64,000 nucleotides of DNA from Botryotinia globosa. Taxonomy: Eukaryota; Ascomycota; Leotiomycetes; Helotiales; Sclerotiniaceae. How positions within the stretch are numbered: position 1 is the first letter of the stretch; each line of letters starts with the position of its first letter. The position numbers and the translations under genes are program-made. Where the stretch lies: contig RCSZ01000004.1 of assembly GCA_014898425.1 (NCBI GenBank), forward strand, positions 2,108,001-2,172,000, in the 5' to 3' direction. The notes beneath the pieces were generated by a model. The model made no database searches. It had not been told where the DNA came from and saw nothing but the letters and a program-made list of their open reading frames with translations. This document shows, in pieces, positions 13,419 to 26,169 of the stretch.

Positions 13419-15176
13419 GATGGAATACTTGTTGATTATTGTTATTGTAGTGTTGAAGTTACAACCAAGTGTAAACCGAATTAATGCACGAAGTCGATTT
13501 TCCAGTTGTGGGTATAATTGCTTGATTTTAAGGGAAATTCTTGGTATACGAGAGCGAATTCAAAGAAAAGGTGCTCAAACAGAAGAGTTTGAGTGAATCA
13601 GGAGGCAGAAATAGCAAGATGGTACTTAGCGCAGTAGTTCGCGTGTGCAAGTGAGTAGTGCGGTTGATGATGTGATATCCAGAAAAGCTCAGATGGTGAG
13701 GCTAGCTGGGCAGAAAACAACTTGCCTCACAATCCTATTCAAAATAGTGTTTCTATTCAAGTGTCGAGTTATAGTGGGAACCGAAATTCATTGCGAGCAA
13801 TTGAATAGCTAAGGGTCCTTCTTTGGTTGTCCTCAAAGTTTTAAATCGAGTAATTAGGAGAGATCTCAGTCATAGGCTACCCAGAAGAACTTTAGATGGG
13901 TCGTATAATCTATAATCGTGTGTTAGTGTTTACAATGAAAGAGTATCAAACCTCGATCACGCCAAAAATGGGAAGGGATATTACCCGAAAGGGGCAACAT
14001 TTTTTAGAAAATTCAAAAATTGCTAACCTTCTAGATCAAGACAAAGAACCAGGAGTCCTTGAGTTCAGCTTGATATTCGACAATCAGTGGATATATTTTG
14101 CTGCTATAGCAAGTAATCGAATGAAATGTCAGTTAAAGTCTTGGTGCGAATAGAGGTCAGTTTACATTCAGCTGCTGTGTGACCGAGCACTATTGCTAAT
14201 GTCTCTGTTCAATATTTCCAAGTAGATCCCTTGTACACGAGAAATGTCTCAAAAAGAATCAAGAGACTTGAAACAGTTGCAAGCTGGCAGATCGAAGTGG
14301 AGAATTGATAACCTCTTAAGCCAGGGTTTTCGAGGTGAGATAGAGAAAAATGTCAAGACGCCGGGGGAGGCTGTCAAGGTTAGATCCAATACTATAGAAG
14401 AATTCAGTTCATAGCTTGAGTGGATCTTGTGTAACGGCTTGTTGAGAAACGAGGGAGTGGGAGGTAAGCACGAGGCAAAGTTTTGTTGGTGAATCTCAGA
14501 TTGAGATAGAAATCTCTCAACAAATGCTAGTCCCTGTCGATTATCGTTGCTATAGTTCCCTACGTAGAAGGTGCGAGCCAGTGACTTTCACAAAACTCAA
14601 GAGCTCACGTTTAAAGTTGCGCAAGGGAAAGAAGAAAGGAAGGACTATGGATTACCTTGGACGGATGGAAGTCTTGTCCCTATAAACTTATGAGTCCAAT
14701 CTCTTCCCACCTTTTCGAGATATCTTGAAACTGAACGAAAGTACTTGGAAACGAACCATCCTACTTCAAGTAAAGAGAATGATTTAGGGCACTAAAGATC
14801 CATGATCACTTAGGTACTTTGCGAAGGACACATGTAGAGTTGTAGTATTAGCCAGAGATATATAGATATATACGACACTGAACTGACCAGAGAGTTTCTT
14901 CCCGTTTTGTTATCACTTTACAATATATTAGGATGATCATCTCACATCAAAACGAAATCTTGCATGAATCGTAGAATGTTAATTCGGAATTCTCTCGCTG
15001 TTCTTATGCAAGCTTAAAATCCAGACTTCCCTCCCATATATTAATATCCCATGATATCAACAATCTTCGTCTCGGTCATTAGTAAAGTAATCTCCAACGC
15101 CAATCCATGCATTGTCTCGCTCTAAACTCCGTCCCATAAATACAAACCAATGCCTATATAAGTATAAGTCGATGAA
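13419..15176. other. 1.76-kb intergenic region, no gene recognised
   Basis: This lies between the start of the C2H2 gene and the stop of the ENT transporter gene, so it should hold the C2H2 promoter and the transporter's 3' end. The longest frame (13896-14153, plus, 85 residues) resembles nothing I know and lacks any support. Base composition is like the neighbouring spacers, with no RIP signature and no repeat noticed. Confidence 0.5.
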
Positions 15177-16645
15177 TTAGGAAATGCCGGCTACAGCAAA
15201 GCTGAGTAAAGATCCAGCCATCAAACCAGCAACCAAGTTGGTCATCATAAAGGACCCACTTGCTTCTCGTTCCTCTTCGTTAACATACTCAGCAGCTGCC
15301 ATCATGCAAGAGCTACCGAGCCAGCCATTACTCAGCCCAAATCCAGCCTGAACAACGAGGAGGTAAAATACATCGCTATTGACCTTTGCTCCCTTGCCTT
15401 CGATGTTACAGAGAAGGTACAAAGGAACGAAGCCAATTCGAAGAATAGAGAATACGAAAAGCGGAATAGGTCGTGCCTTGGTATGAAAAGGTAGAAGTGG
15501 AAGCAGACGGCCACAAAGATCGCCGATATTCCAAACCAAAAAACCGAGGGGGATGAAAGCTTCGGGTTGAAGTATTCGAGGAGCTCCATCGGCAGGCCTT
15601 ACTGAAACCACTTTTGATGTGAACACCGGGAAGAACATTGTAACAGTGAAACACATGAATACACCTCCTGCAAGCCAGTAAAGCTTTTTAAATAGTCTAA
15701 CCATACCAACAACCTCGTGTTTACCATTTTCGTCAATCTCTTCGTCACTGTCAGCTGATGACGCCGCGCGACTCTCAAGGATTCGATTCTGCTTTCGAAG
15801 TAAGGGGTAGACAAAGACTAGAGTCAGAACACTTATGACTGTGGCCGTCAAAAAATAAACAAATGCCGAAGTTGTATTTTCCTTCACATCTGCAGTCTCC
15901 GCATTTACATCAGCCCAATGGTCGGGCGGCGGGACAGCCAAAACGGTGGCAATTTGTGCAGCTGATGGCAGGACTCCGGCGATTGCTTGCCCCGTCATAA
16001 TGGCCTGTATGTATTCTGGTCGGCCGAAGCTTGATGCGAAAGCGAATGCTCCATTCTGTAGAAGCCCAGTTGCACAGGAGGTCGCGAACACCATTATCAA
16101 TGTGAAAGTTAGATAGCCACTCGACGAAACATCGCGAAAGTATGAGGTGGATATCGCAAGAAGCGTAAAGACAATAGTATTGAGGATGAGGGAGGCTATG
16201 ATACGTTTTGGGTAGGAGGCGTTCGATTGTAGATGACTCAGGAGTAGCATCGAGCCAAGGTTTGTAACCGTTCCAACGGATGTAATCGCAGATTGGAAAT
16301 GTTGAAGAATGCTCTCACTGTCTTGAAATCGGCTCTGAAAGTATGGCGCGGCTGCTAAAAACATGTTCCTGTCAAGATATCAGCTTCTGCGCCCTCCCGA
16401 GACGTCGGTGGAACATACCACGCCCAAAGCATTGCCACTCCGATTAACATAAAGATTCCATACTCGAACCATGAGAAGGGCTCAGTTTCGACTTGATCTG
16501 GCAAGACGAGGACTGGTCTGCGTACATCGTCTTCGTGAATACTAGAACTGCTCGAGATAGGTTCATATGCGGGTTCGGGATTCGGATTGTTAAATAACGC
16601 TCGTAGACGGTCGACCGCCGTTCGACTATCACTTGAATTACTCAT
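15177..16645 (-). CDS. FUN26: Equilibrative nucleoside transporter (ENT family, Fun26-like)
   Basis: I model two exons: 16645-16419 and 16368-15177, joined by a 50-bp intron. This gives 1,419 nt, or 472 residues. The intron splits the Trp codon of the hallmark ENT stretch at the end of the first membrane helix, restoring W-N-M-F-L-A-A-A-P-Y-F (residues 76-86), which confirms the splice. The N-terminus (1-60) is hydrophilic and acidic, then come repeated hydrophobic helices with a large Asp/Glu-rich cytosolic loop in the middle, as usual for the family; length is typical. In yeast the single ENT, Fun26, moves nucleosides and nucleobases across the vacuolar membrane. The same role is inferred. 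An upstream in-frame ATG at 16729 would add 28 residues, but the 16645 start sits directly before the conserved-looking acidic N-terminus. Confidence 0.88.
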
Positions 16646-17622
16646 TTGAATGGTTGTTGAATTGATCAAAGATTGATTAACAATCCACGCAAGGAGGTTG
16701 TTCGAATTGAAGTTTATTGAAAGTTGCAAAAGATACTAAATCTCATCTCATTTTTGATTTAGTCCCCTTTTGTGATATCGGCGATATCAACACGTGTGAT
16801 TCAGTCGTAGAAGTTGATTGTGAAACCTTTGATGAATGTATGCCATGTGCTCAGTCAGAGTATTGAATCCAATGAAGGTGATGATTATCGTAATCTGTCT
16901 CGGGCAACCCCCGTGCTTCTTGCTTTGAGAGTAATTTATCCGACTCCCATCCGACTTCCCATCCGACTTCCCATCCGACTTCCCATCCGACTTCCCATCC
17001 GACTCCCGACTTCCGACTTCCGATCATCCAACTTCTTGTTGACATATGAAAGATACAAATCAACGACGATCAAGCCATCACAGGTAACTTCTTTCACCTG
17101 TCAAAATTGTCTTCAAGGACCTCAGTTAGCACTCAAATTATCTATTCAAATCAAAAGTATAGGCATAGATGGACAAGAATAATCATTTCTTATGATACTT
17201 TTTGTCATCAATAGAAACAGGCTCAAAATTGGTTCAGACTATCACATGAATCCCCTGTGTATACGTTACCTCAACTGGTGGTGCAACCACTATACTCGAG
17301 TATTACCATTAGAAAATCATAGCGGAAAGTCACTCTCTGAATGCTTCACTCTTTTCTTCAATCAGACCTTCATAAGATGTTGTTGCCATACCTACTAGTA
17401 AATGTATAGGCGTAAGCGCGTGCTAGCGTACAGACGTATTACAAGTACGTAGGTAGCTCTCGTAGCTGTGAACCTAGAAGAACCTAGAATAGATACAACC
17501 AATGCAATATGATCGATTAGACTTATCACGAAGACATCACCATCACCAAAGGTAATACAGACATACATCTCAAATTTCCCGTTCTCTCGATCGTTTCTAA
17601 CCCTAAGCTACCCTCATTTATT
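16646..17622. other. Promoter side of the ENT gene and spacer with a minisatellite
   Basis: This is the upstream region of the minus-strand transporter gene. It contains the 12-bp tandem array described separately and no supported coding frame. The open frames here (plus 16814-17182, minus 17063-16851) exist only because the 12-bp repeat keeps three frames open. Confidence 0.5.
16940..17024. repeat. 12-bp minisatellite (CCGACTTCCCAT)n
   Basis: Four exact tandem copies of CCGACTTCCCAT occupy 16951-16998. One 11-bp variant precedes them, and shorter CGACTTC copies follow to about 17024. The array lies about 300 bp upstream of the ENT start codon. Being a multiple of three, it also creates spurious repetitive open frames on both strands. 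Confidence 0.9.
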
Positions 17623-18416
17623 ATGAAAATTCCTCTCTTCCGTGGCTTGCTAGACCAAGGAAATTAGGTATGGTCTCCATTTGTTATCGAGTTTGAATTC
17701 TAGTTCCGCCAAGCCGATGTGAAGTACATCTTGGATGGTGGCTCACCTCGATCGGCACCAAAAGGGGAGATACCAGATATCTCAGTACACAATGAGGGGT
17801 TGTCTCCTTTTCTGCTTGCAGATTCAGCACTCATCATAAAGGGTTAGTGGAATCATATGTTCTACCCGATCTCAATTCATCATTAGAGCCATGAGCAAAA
17901 ACTCAAGATATGGCAGTTCGTGCTCTTCTTGAGGTCAAGCTATACACATTCAAAGAGATAAAGTCCTAGGATCTATCCCGTATCCTATGCGTGTTCTAGT
18001 TGGATTTCTCGCTTATCGTCAGATTAAAGCTACACTGTATGGCCAAGGAACTGGACGGTTCTCTTCTGGCAAGATAATGGTATTCTGAGAGGAGATGTGG
18101 CGAAGCCTTAATGGACTTCTAGAATCTTCAAGAAAAACTATGCTGGCTGCTCCCGCTGAAAGAGCTCCATTTTGGTGTCCTGGTAATGACCAACCAACTC
18201 AAGTAGACGCGAGTCTCTTTGGCTTCATTAAATCAATACTCGTAAGCACCAGGTAGGCTTTTTGATCATGGTTCCAAATGGTGTATTGTTCGCTGATCCA
18301 TCAAATAGTGTACCCGTCTCTAGAGAACTCGTGTGATCTCTTCTGCTGTCACGGATTATGTTGAGAGAATACATTATCGATACTTTCCTGACTACGAGAA
18401 ATGGATCCATGAGTAA
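17623..18416 (+). pseudogene. Glutathione-S-transferase / FAXC-like pseudogene
   Basis: No single long open frame exists, but reading across frames recovers one protein. There is an N-terminal thioredoxin-fold start (ATG 17623) with a WSPFV motif, then GSPRSAPKG, a DSALIIKG block, an RALLEVKLY block, IPYPMRVLVGFLAYR, GQGTGRFS, FW..PTQVDASLFGFIKS and finally RIHYRYFPDYEKW, ending at TAA 18414-18416. These follow in order the layout of fungal FAXC/metaxin-like glutathione transferases. Lesions seen: TAG at 17665, TAG at 17701, a one-base frameshift near 17841-17845, TGA at 17892, loss of about a dozen codons near 17965, and TGA at 18086. Two of the TGAs stand where Arg (CGA) would be expected. 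A terminal intron (GT at about 18241, AG at about 18326) may survive. Base composition is normal, so this is decay of a single-copy gene. Confidence 0.78.
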
Positions 18417-18976
18417 ATCTAATGGAATATTAATTTGAAGATTAAACTCAATTCAGATGCCCTATCTACGATGCCCAAAATCATGCTTCGTTAGGCTTCA
18501 ACCATTTGAGATGCACCAGATTCCGTGTTCTGCAGGGCTCATTTAACATCTGCTAGCGGGCCGTTCTCTCTGGCCCAAATTTTGGTGTACAGAGTTGACC
18601 GCATAACGTGATCAAAATCTCATGCGACGCAGGTATGTTCTGCATGCTTCATACTGCAAATCTCGAGTGAGAATTACAGAAGTTTTCCATTGCCGACCAA
18701 AAGTTTGTTTTTCGCACAAATTTGACGTCACAACGTTTGCAGGTAAGCCTGGCAATATTGGCTGTTTGTTATGCGTATTTATATTCGTCTATGCATGGTT
18801 GTGGCACAGTTTGTGTAATATAAATCGATTTATTAATTAATATATTGGTCCCCCAGGTATGGCATCGTCTCACACAAAGCTTAGTCTTGATGTTATACGA
18901 AATCTCTCCGTGTCGAAACTAGGATATAACATGTACAGGAATAGTATACGGATATATGCTGGAAAGGAACCTCATC
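18417..18976. other. Spacer, no gene recognised
   Basis: This 560-bp stretch lies between the GST-like pseudogene and the 3' end of the metallophosphatase gene on the opposite strand. Frames of 60-72 codons on the plus strand have no recognisable content. Confidence 0.5.
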
Positions 18977-20727
18977 TCAAAAATCAGATTCTTCCCTTGA
19001 CAATTCAACCGGCATCCACTCCCAACCCCCGGCTCTTTTCTTGATCTCCTTGACTTGAAATATTCTGCATCTATCATGGTAGATAACCAGGGCAGTCAAA
19101 GTTCGATACTTATCAGGGTCGAGTTTGTCTGTACGTTGCGCACCAGTATCAAGACCAATTGAGAATTTCCTTTTGGTCAAGCCCTTCTTGGATTCATGAC
19201 CATACAATACTGTCATCTGTTCACTTGCAGGCAAGTTCTTTTGTTTGTCCTCCCAAGCCTATATTCACTGGGATGAGTACTATTCGTGACAGATGGAAAT
19301 TTTGGTTGGCATACCTCAAACCAGGGTATCATCTTGCTAAAACGTTCCCGGTCTTCCTTATCCAAGGCTTTTATCTCTTTATCTCCCGCATGCATCGAAC
19401 TAGTACATCTTTTCGCTGGATCTATAGATTTAATGTTCATTGTCTCTATAATGCGTTGATCTTTTAAACCAAGAAATGGATTCAATCCAGCGTGTACGAC
19501 GACCATATTGTTATGACCACCACATTTCCCGAGAACCAGAATATCAGGAAGATCTTCAAGCCACTGTCTCTCTTCTCTGGTAAGTGCATCATACAGGTCA
19601 TAGTCGCTGGTATCCCTCTGATCCGGCGTCCGCAACTTTTTCCTCGTTTGGATATTAAACTGATTATCCATGTCGCGGTCGATGGATTCTTGCCAACCAT
19701 TTCTTTCGTATTTAACATTTAGCACGCAGTCTTCATGATTCCCACGAACTCCCGAAGCTCCATCTTTTCTAGCCTGGCGCACGACATCTTTAGAAGCCTC
19801 GATGGTGACCAACCCTTTGGTCGTGGCATTCTTACTTGGTTTGCTTTTTCTCCCTTTCGTTATCATATCACCGCCGAATATCTGATGGTCCGACGCTGGC
19901 TTATATTCAATATGTTCCAAGAGACGTTCTTTGGCATCGGGCATTCCATGTACATCCCCGAAAACGATCAATCGCCGAGTCTTCTCTTCTTTCCGAGGTA
20001 GATAACATTTCGGAAGTACACCAACTTTCACCCTGTTACGCGGAAAACTCAAAGGTAACTTGGAAGCCGGTACATCACCGCTTCGCTTTTCACGATCTTC
20101 TGTAGCCGCGGCTTTTGATCCCCTCAAACCACCAAGCTTTAGGTTTTCTGTTTCGCGATTGATGGAGGGGTCTCTTCTGCCTGGTCTTGGATCGTGAGAT
20201 CGATTGATGAGGCTGGGAAGAGGCACCGTTACGTTTTCGCCTTTACTCTGAATTGGTGCGTTTTTGGGTATGGCGGTATTGGAATCTCTCCCACGTCTTT
20301 CACTGGGGTCTCTTTGGCGGCTGGGATAGGGTGGATGGGTGTTAGATTTTCTATCACTTCCGCTCGCATCTCGATTGCTGCTGTGATCTCTTCCTCTGAT
20401 TGGGAGTGATGACTTATCGACATTAGTGTTAAGTGGTCTCTCGCCCCTTTTGGCGGAATCTTTGTCGTGACGGTTAGGAATGGAAGCAGATGATCTGCTG
20501 CCACTATTTTCAACGCCAGAATGGGGTTTATCACGTCCAATCTCAACAGATTGAGATGTCCCTCTAGTTTCTCTTCGTGGTTCCGAATTGACCGCTTTTC
20601 TCTCCTCTTTATCTCTTCCCTCGTCCCCATGTCTATCCCGTCTCCTCCTATCTCTGTCTTCCTTACCACTTTCATCTCTCTTCTCCGCGCCCCGACTCAA
20701 CTGATGCATCTTCTCCTCACCCATCAT
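18977..20727 (-). CDS. PPP-type calcineurin-like metallophosphatase with Arg/Asp-rich N-terminal extension
   Basis: I model two exons: 20727-19315 and 19258-18977, joined by a 56-bp phase-0 intron. This gives 1,695 nt, or 564 residues. Residues 1-230 are a low-complexity Arg/Asp/Ser/Lys region without a signal or membrane segment. The phosphatase core follows, with the metal-ligand motifs in order: GDVHG, GGDMITKG, GNHED, VHAGLN, and after the intron a YGHE. These are the ligands of a binuclear-metal PPP/calcineurin-like fold. The relatives I know are fungal proteins near bacterial-type Ser/Thr and diadenosine-tetraphosphate phosphatases, including the yeast polyphosphatase Ppn2. The substrate cannot be told from sequence. 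Oddities: a Lys-Gly-Arg sequence follows the second metal motif where relatives usually have a Gly-Pro-Asp, and the segment after GLDTG, usually a short Cys-Gly turn, is replaced by a 13-residue charged insert. A mis-called extra intron is possible there. Confidence 0.82.
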
Positions 20728-22426
20728 TCCACTCTTTTCGTACCTGAATCCTTTATTCTGCTCTTTGAGAAATTATCTTAAGATGAATTTCTGCTCCCCC
20801 AGAAAATCTTCGCGACTCAATTATTATCTTCAATACCAGGTGCAGCAAGACAAATATATAAAGCGTCTACAATTCAAAAATAAACAAACATATCTTCAAT
20901 TACTCACTATGACAATAATCCACGATCCACAGACTTCACGCTAGCAAATGTTAGAAGTGATCACAAGGACACAAACACCTTGGCAAAAAACAAAATTCCA
21001 ACTCATCTCACAAAAGAAAGTTTCGATTGACTGTGTATGCTAAAATAAGATACTTTCTCCTTGCGGATCGTCTACGCGCTGGTTCGGAATGGTCTCTAGG
21101 TCAAATTCGGTCGCACAATTTTATACCCTTCCACGTGGAACAATTCCTCGCGTCGGGATTTCCTGCTCGCTCACCCGGTCTGCGATTTTTGTTGTGACCG
21201 ATTCTTAAGTACCGGTGCTTTTTACATGATAATTTTTACATCAAGATGAGGGTTATAAATGTCATACTTCTGAAAAACAAAAATGTAAAAAGAGAAGAGA
21301 AGAGTGTAAACTCGCGTGGCTTACTATCCGCTTGTTAATTTTGCCGCCGCAGCGGGCATTCCTGTTTGATTTTAGGATTTTGACGAGTGGCAATAAGGAG
21401 CCGCGCTTAGCAAACTGTGGAGATGAGTGAGATTTTTTTGGCGCCGGGTTTGTTGTTGTCAATTGAATTGTTTGTTAGTCACAAGTTATGTTCATCATGA
21501 ACCAAACCCTATTTTGAATCGATGAGCGCATAGTGAGTTTGAAGTATTCTTAGTCTTTTGCATACTCTTTTGCATAGTATGTAGTCGTTAAAATATTAAG
21601 CGATGATGACTTCATACCACGAATATGCACTTGACAACGTCGATGACTTTGCGATTTGAGTAGCTGGAAAAAGTGATTTACACATTTTCAAATAGTTGAG
21701 ATTTTTCTCTCTCTACTCCACAAGCAGCTCCTTGTTCTTCTAGTCAATTCCTGTTCTTTCCAACATTCACACTTTGTCTCATTCTTGTCCCCTTTTAAGT
21801 AGCCCCTCACTCCTCCCTCTCACCCCCAGATACAACTCTTAGCACCACCTCTCAATTTTCCCCTCACACAGCCATAAATAAAATATTCATAAACACAAGC
21901 ACTTTCTTTATATGTAGATGGGGGATCAAAGAGAAGAGAAAAAAATCAAATTGGAGAGTGGATCGGGGAAGTAGAAAATGAGAAAGCCCCTTGTATAAGC
22001 GATGTGGGGTAGGATGAAATAAGTATTTCGTATTATTTGCTGTATGATATCATCCAATGCTATTTGGATGAGATAGAAGTTAGAAAATAGAAATTTTTGG
22101 ATTAAAGTTGAGCTTTGGACGAGTTGATTTTGTAATCTAATTATGAGAAAAGGTTGAAATCACCTGTCACCTAGTTGACAATGGCGGGGCTGGCCTGGTA
22201 ATAAGTAGAATAATTTTGGGAATCGAGAAAGGGGTGGGTATGATATGGTCCAGCGACGAACAGTTTTTGAGCATGTTGAACACCCATTAATCCCATTTCA
22301 ACCTCGACATATTGATTTGTAGTTTGCGCACGTAGAACAGGGGCGCACGTTGTGAAGTGTTATGGGTGTTCCACAATACCCCCGCACCAAAATACGTGTA
22401 ATCCATCTTGAAAAAGGGTATCATTA
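20728..22426. other. 1.7-kb intergenic region, no gene recognised
   Basis: This contains the promoter of the metallophosphatase gene (near 20,730-21,200) and the 3' flank of the SNARE gene. CT-rich runs occur at 21,700-21,860. No supported coding frame, repeat or RNA gene was found. Confidence 0.5.
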
Positions 22427-23613
22427 TTAAGGTGGCGATGGTGGTGGTACACTTTCCTCTACTTCTCCTCTATGCTTCTTTGGTTTCACCAATAGCAAAA
22501 TAAACATACCCACAACTAGTAGGATCAATAACAAAATAATTCGCCTCTTCGTCCCTTTTCTTTGGTATCCGCTCGCAACTTTTAGTTCCACATTTGCAGC
22601 CTTGACGTCTACTGCCATTCTTTCCACGTTGTAGTCTATGCGATCCAACATTGTTCCTTGATCTATAATCATAGTCTGAAGTTCCTTGAATATGTCGGCG
22701 AGTTCGATGATACCTTGTGCGATATCATTGATTTCACGTTCTCGTTGCATTATGGCTGCATCATTTGAGGTGAGTTGTTTTTGAGAGGTTTGTTGGAGGG
22801 TTGCTTGGGAGAATGATTTATCGGCATCGGATTCCATGATGGAGGGGTCGATGTAATTACTGTAAAGAGGGGTAGACGTTCGTTCAATAGGTGCATTCAT
22901 ACCTCCTAAACCTCGTAACTCTGATGATTGATCAGTATAGAATCTTTAGCATCTTATGATGGCGACTTCAATTGATGCATTGTGAACTCACTCTTCAAAT
23001 AGGTACTTTGCTTTTTTCTGAATCCCGCACTTGCTTCTTGTACCCTCGATGCTAGTGAAATCTGAATATTTCTTGCCATGGTTTCCTCTCCTTTACTTAT
23101 GCCTCCTTGATGCCGCGAGTCACGAACAATTTGTTCTACTCTCTGAATTGACCTCTGACAATCGTGGAATCCCTTGGTAATTTGTTGTGTCAATAATTCA
23201 ATCTCCCTTTCTTCCTTCTTCTTGACTTCTTCATCATCGAATCCTGGCAGTACATGCTTTTGATGTAGTTTCTCCAATTTTTGACTCTTGTTTGCGATAT
23301 CCGTAAGATATTCTGTAACTTCGTCGCTGATGTCTGCCCACCTTGGTGGTAGTAAATCCATTTCTATTATCGCATCACCATCATCTTCGAATGCGCCAGC
23401 GGACATAAGTCCTCTGCGTTCCTCCGAGGCCCCTCCAATACTATCCGAGTATCCATTGCCAGAAGAGCTTGAATATTTGGGTTTCTTTGCGGGGTGATGT
23501 GCGTATGACTGTCGATAGGAGATATAGCTGAAAGATTAGGTGTCAGTATCTATCTAAGCTTGTGAAGGGATAACAGCAATTTGAACATACAGATTTGTAC
23601 GATCACGCCACAT
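22427..23613 (-). CDS. TLG2: t-SNARE of the Tlg2 / syntaxin-16 family
   Basis: I model three exons: 23613-23591, 23527-22992 and 22920-22427, giving 1,053 nt and 350 residues. The first exon is only 23 nt and encodes the family's characteristic start MWRDRTN, continuing into LYISYRQSYA after a 63-bp intron. A helical Habc-type region occupies roughly 90-190, and the second intron rejoins a TYLKKLRGLGG stretch. The SNARE helix runs about 245-305, with the zero-layer Gln in IIDQGTMLDRIDYNVE, and a C-terminal membrane anchor lies at 314-331 followed by a basic, Pro-ended tail. Tlg2 acts in fusion at the trans-Golgi/early endosome, with Vps45 as its SM partner. The gene is divergent from calmodulin, with start codons 405 bp apart. 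Confidence 0.95.
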
Positions 23614-24018
23614 GGCGATTGAAAATGAATCTTACAGTATCACAGAATATAGTAAAAGAAGAATTTCGCATAGAAACTCCAAGAATTGCAATTTGTATTG
23701 GAGTTTGTTATTGAATGTCGCATGTTTGTCTTGTTTTGATGATTCCAAGCTCTCCCCAGCTTCGACCTCTTCGCCTGAGGAATCCCAGACCCCCAGACCT
23801 TTTATGTCATTCGGCTACCGTACAGCAACCACTTTTGACCATTATGGCATCTATGCTTCACCGCATCCAAGCATCTGAACAGTTGAATCGCAATCACAAC
23901 CCACAACACAACAAGATCCTCCTTATTTCAACCTTACAACCGTTCTTCCAGTTCTTCATATACCTTAGAGATACTTAGAACCAAAAAAGTTATCATACTT
24001 CCAACCAAATACTTAACA
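23614..24018. promoter_or_regulatory. Divergent promoter between TLG2 and calmodulin
   Basis: Only 405 bp separate the two start codons, so the genes must share this region. The calmodulin side (23,740-24,018) is C/A/T-rich with CT runs and ends in ACTTAACA before ATG, a typical highly expressed fungal leader. No specific factor site was identified with confidence. Confidence 0.65.
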
Positions 24019-25062
<1,044 letters not shown>

Positions 25063-26169
25063 TCGAGCTTGCTTTTTTTGCGTGGTCTTTTGTTGTTGCG
25101 AGGGAGTATAGTCGACGTACACATCACGGGTCTTTTGGACATCCAGAATTCTTGTGGGCGTAGGACTGGACTGGTTGACATTCACGTAGAGCGTTGCCGT
25201 TTTTAGTGACCTTCATGATCAATGATAAACCATCAGACATCTTATTGTCTTGTTAATACCCTTTACTAAAGTCTTCTTGGAGCATTATTTGTTGTGTGAA
25301 TCGTGAATTGTGATAAATATCCTCATAGGCTAACATTGAAAACGAGCCCGTCAGCCAATTTTAGTCTCATAGCCTTGGAGATTCGTATCGAGCAAATACG
25401 ATATCAAGAGAGGAGTGGTAGACTTGGTGACTCTTTCCCCTGAAAATTGTATAACCTATAGCCTTTGATAACTATGTACTTCGTATATGGAAATATAGAT
25501 TTTCAGGGGAAACTTGTGGATCATCATTAGTGGTACTTTGCAAATTGCAATCAACTTGATGATATCACAATTGAAAGTGGGTACAGCCGTTTAGCTTTTG
25601 GTTGGAGAAGAATGAGAGAAGGGAAAGAAAGGCATTGCATTGCATTGCATTGGAGATATAGAACTTGAACAGCTTGAGATGTTGGTAACCATAAGCGACC
25701 ACCCCTTTTGAAGACGTCGATTGTCTTTTGTATGCTTCCAGGTTCCTTTAATGTTTCTATATGTAGTGAAACACCAGATTGGGGAGTGGGGAGAAACCCA
25801 GTCGGTCGGTCCTGGTGGGTATAGAGATGCTGATTTCTGGCTTCGATCCCTCACTCACCGCAGGGTTCTTTCCGGTGGTTCAATTATTATCTCTTGGCGA
25901 GTCACCGACTCTTTAGCTAATTATGATGCAGAGGGAACGACTAACGACACTAATTGATACATTCCTCGGCAGCATGTATCTGTCTTCTCTCGTTCTTGAC
26001 CTTTCACTTTGTGATTGTTCTTTTCTTGGAGTCTACGGAGTGCTGTTGTCAAAGCAATCAATTCTTGAATTCGGGTCAAACTTCCAAGGGATGTGACACA
26101 TAGTATTTCCAACTTTTCTTCCTCTAATTTACTTTCTCAATTGTTCGAGCAGTAAACGCTGCTGCAAAT
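25063..26169. other. Calmodulin 3' region and mannosidase promoter, no gene recognised
   Basis: This 1.1-kb spacer holds no supported frame. It includes four tandem GCATT units at 25632-25651 and ends in a TTTACTTTCTC-type leader just before the mannosidase ATG. Confidence 0.55.
25632..25651. repeat. (GCATT)4 microsatellite
   Basis: Four uninterrupted copies of GCATT lie in the spacer between calmodulin and the mannosidase. Confidence 0.85.

Noticed and set aside
13896..14153. 85-codon plus frame as a small gene
   Set aside because: No recognisable family, weak start context, and length expected by chance in 1.7 kb of spacer.
16940..17024. CRISPR array
   Set aside because: The units are contiguous 12-bp copies with no spacers, and the host is a eukaryote.
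16814..17182. 122-codon plus frame with RLPI repeats and its minus-strand counterpart
   Set aside because: It is open only because the 12-bp minisatellite is a multiple of three; no homology or start context.
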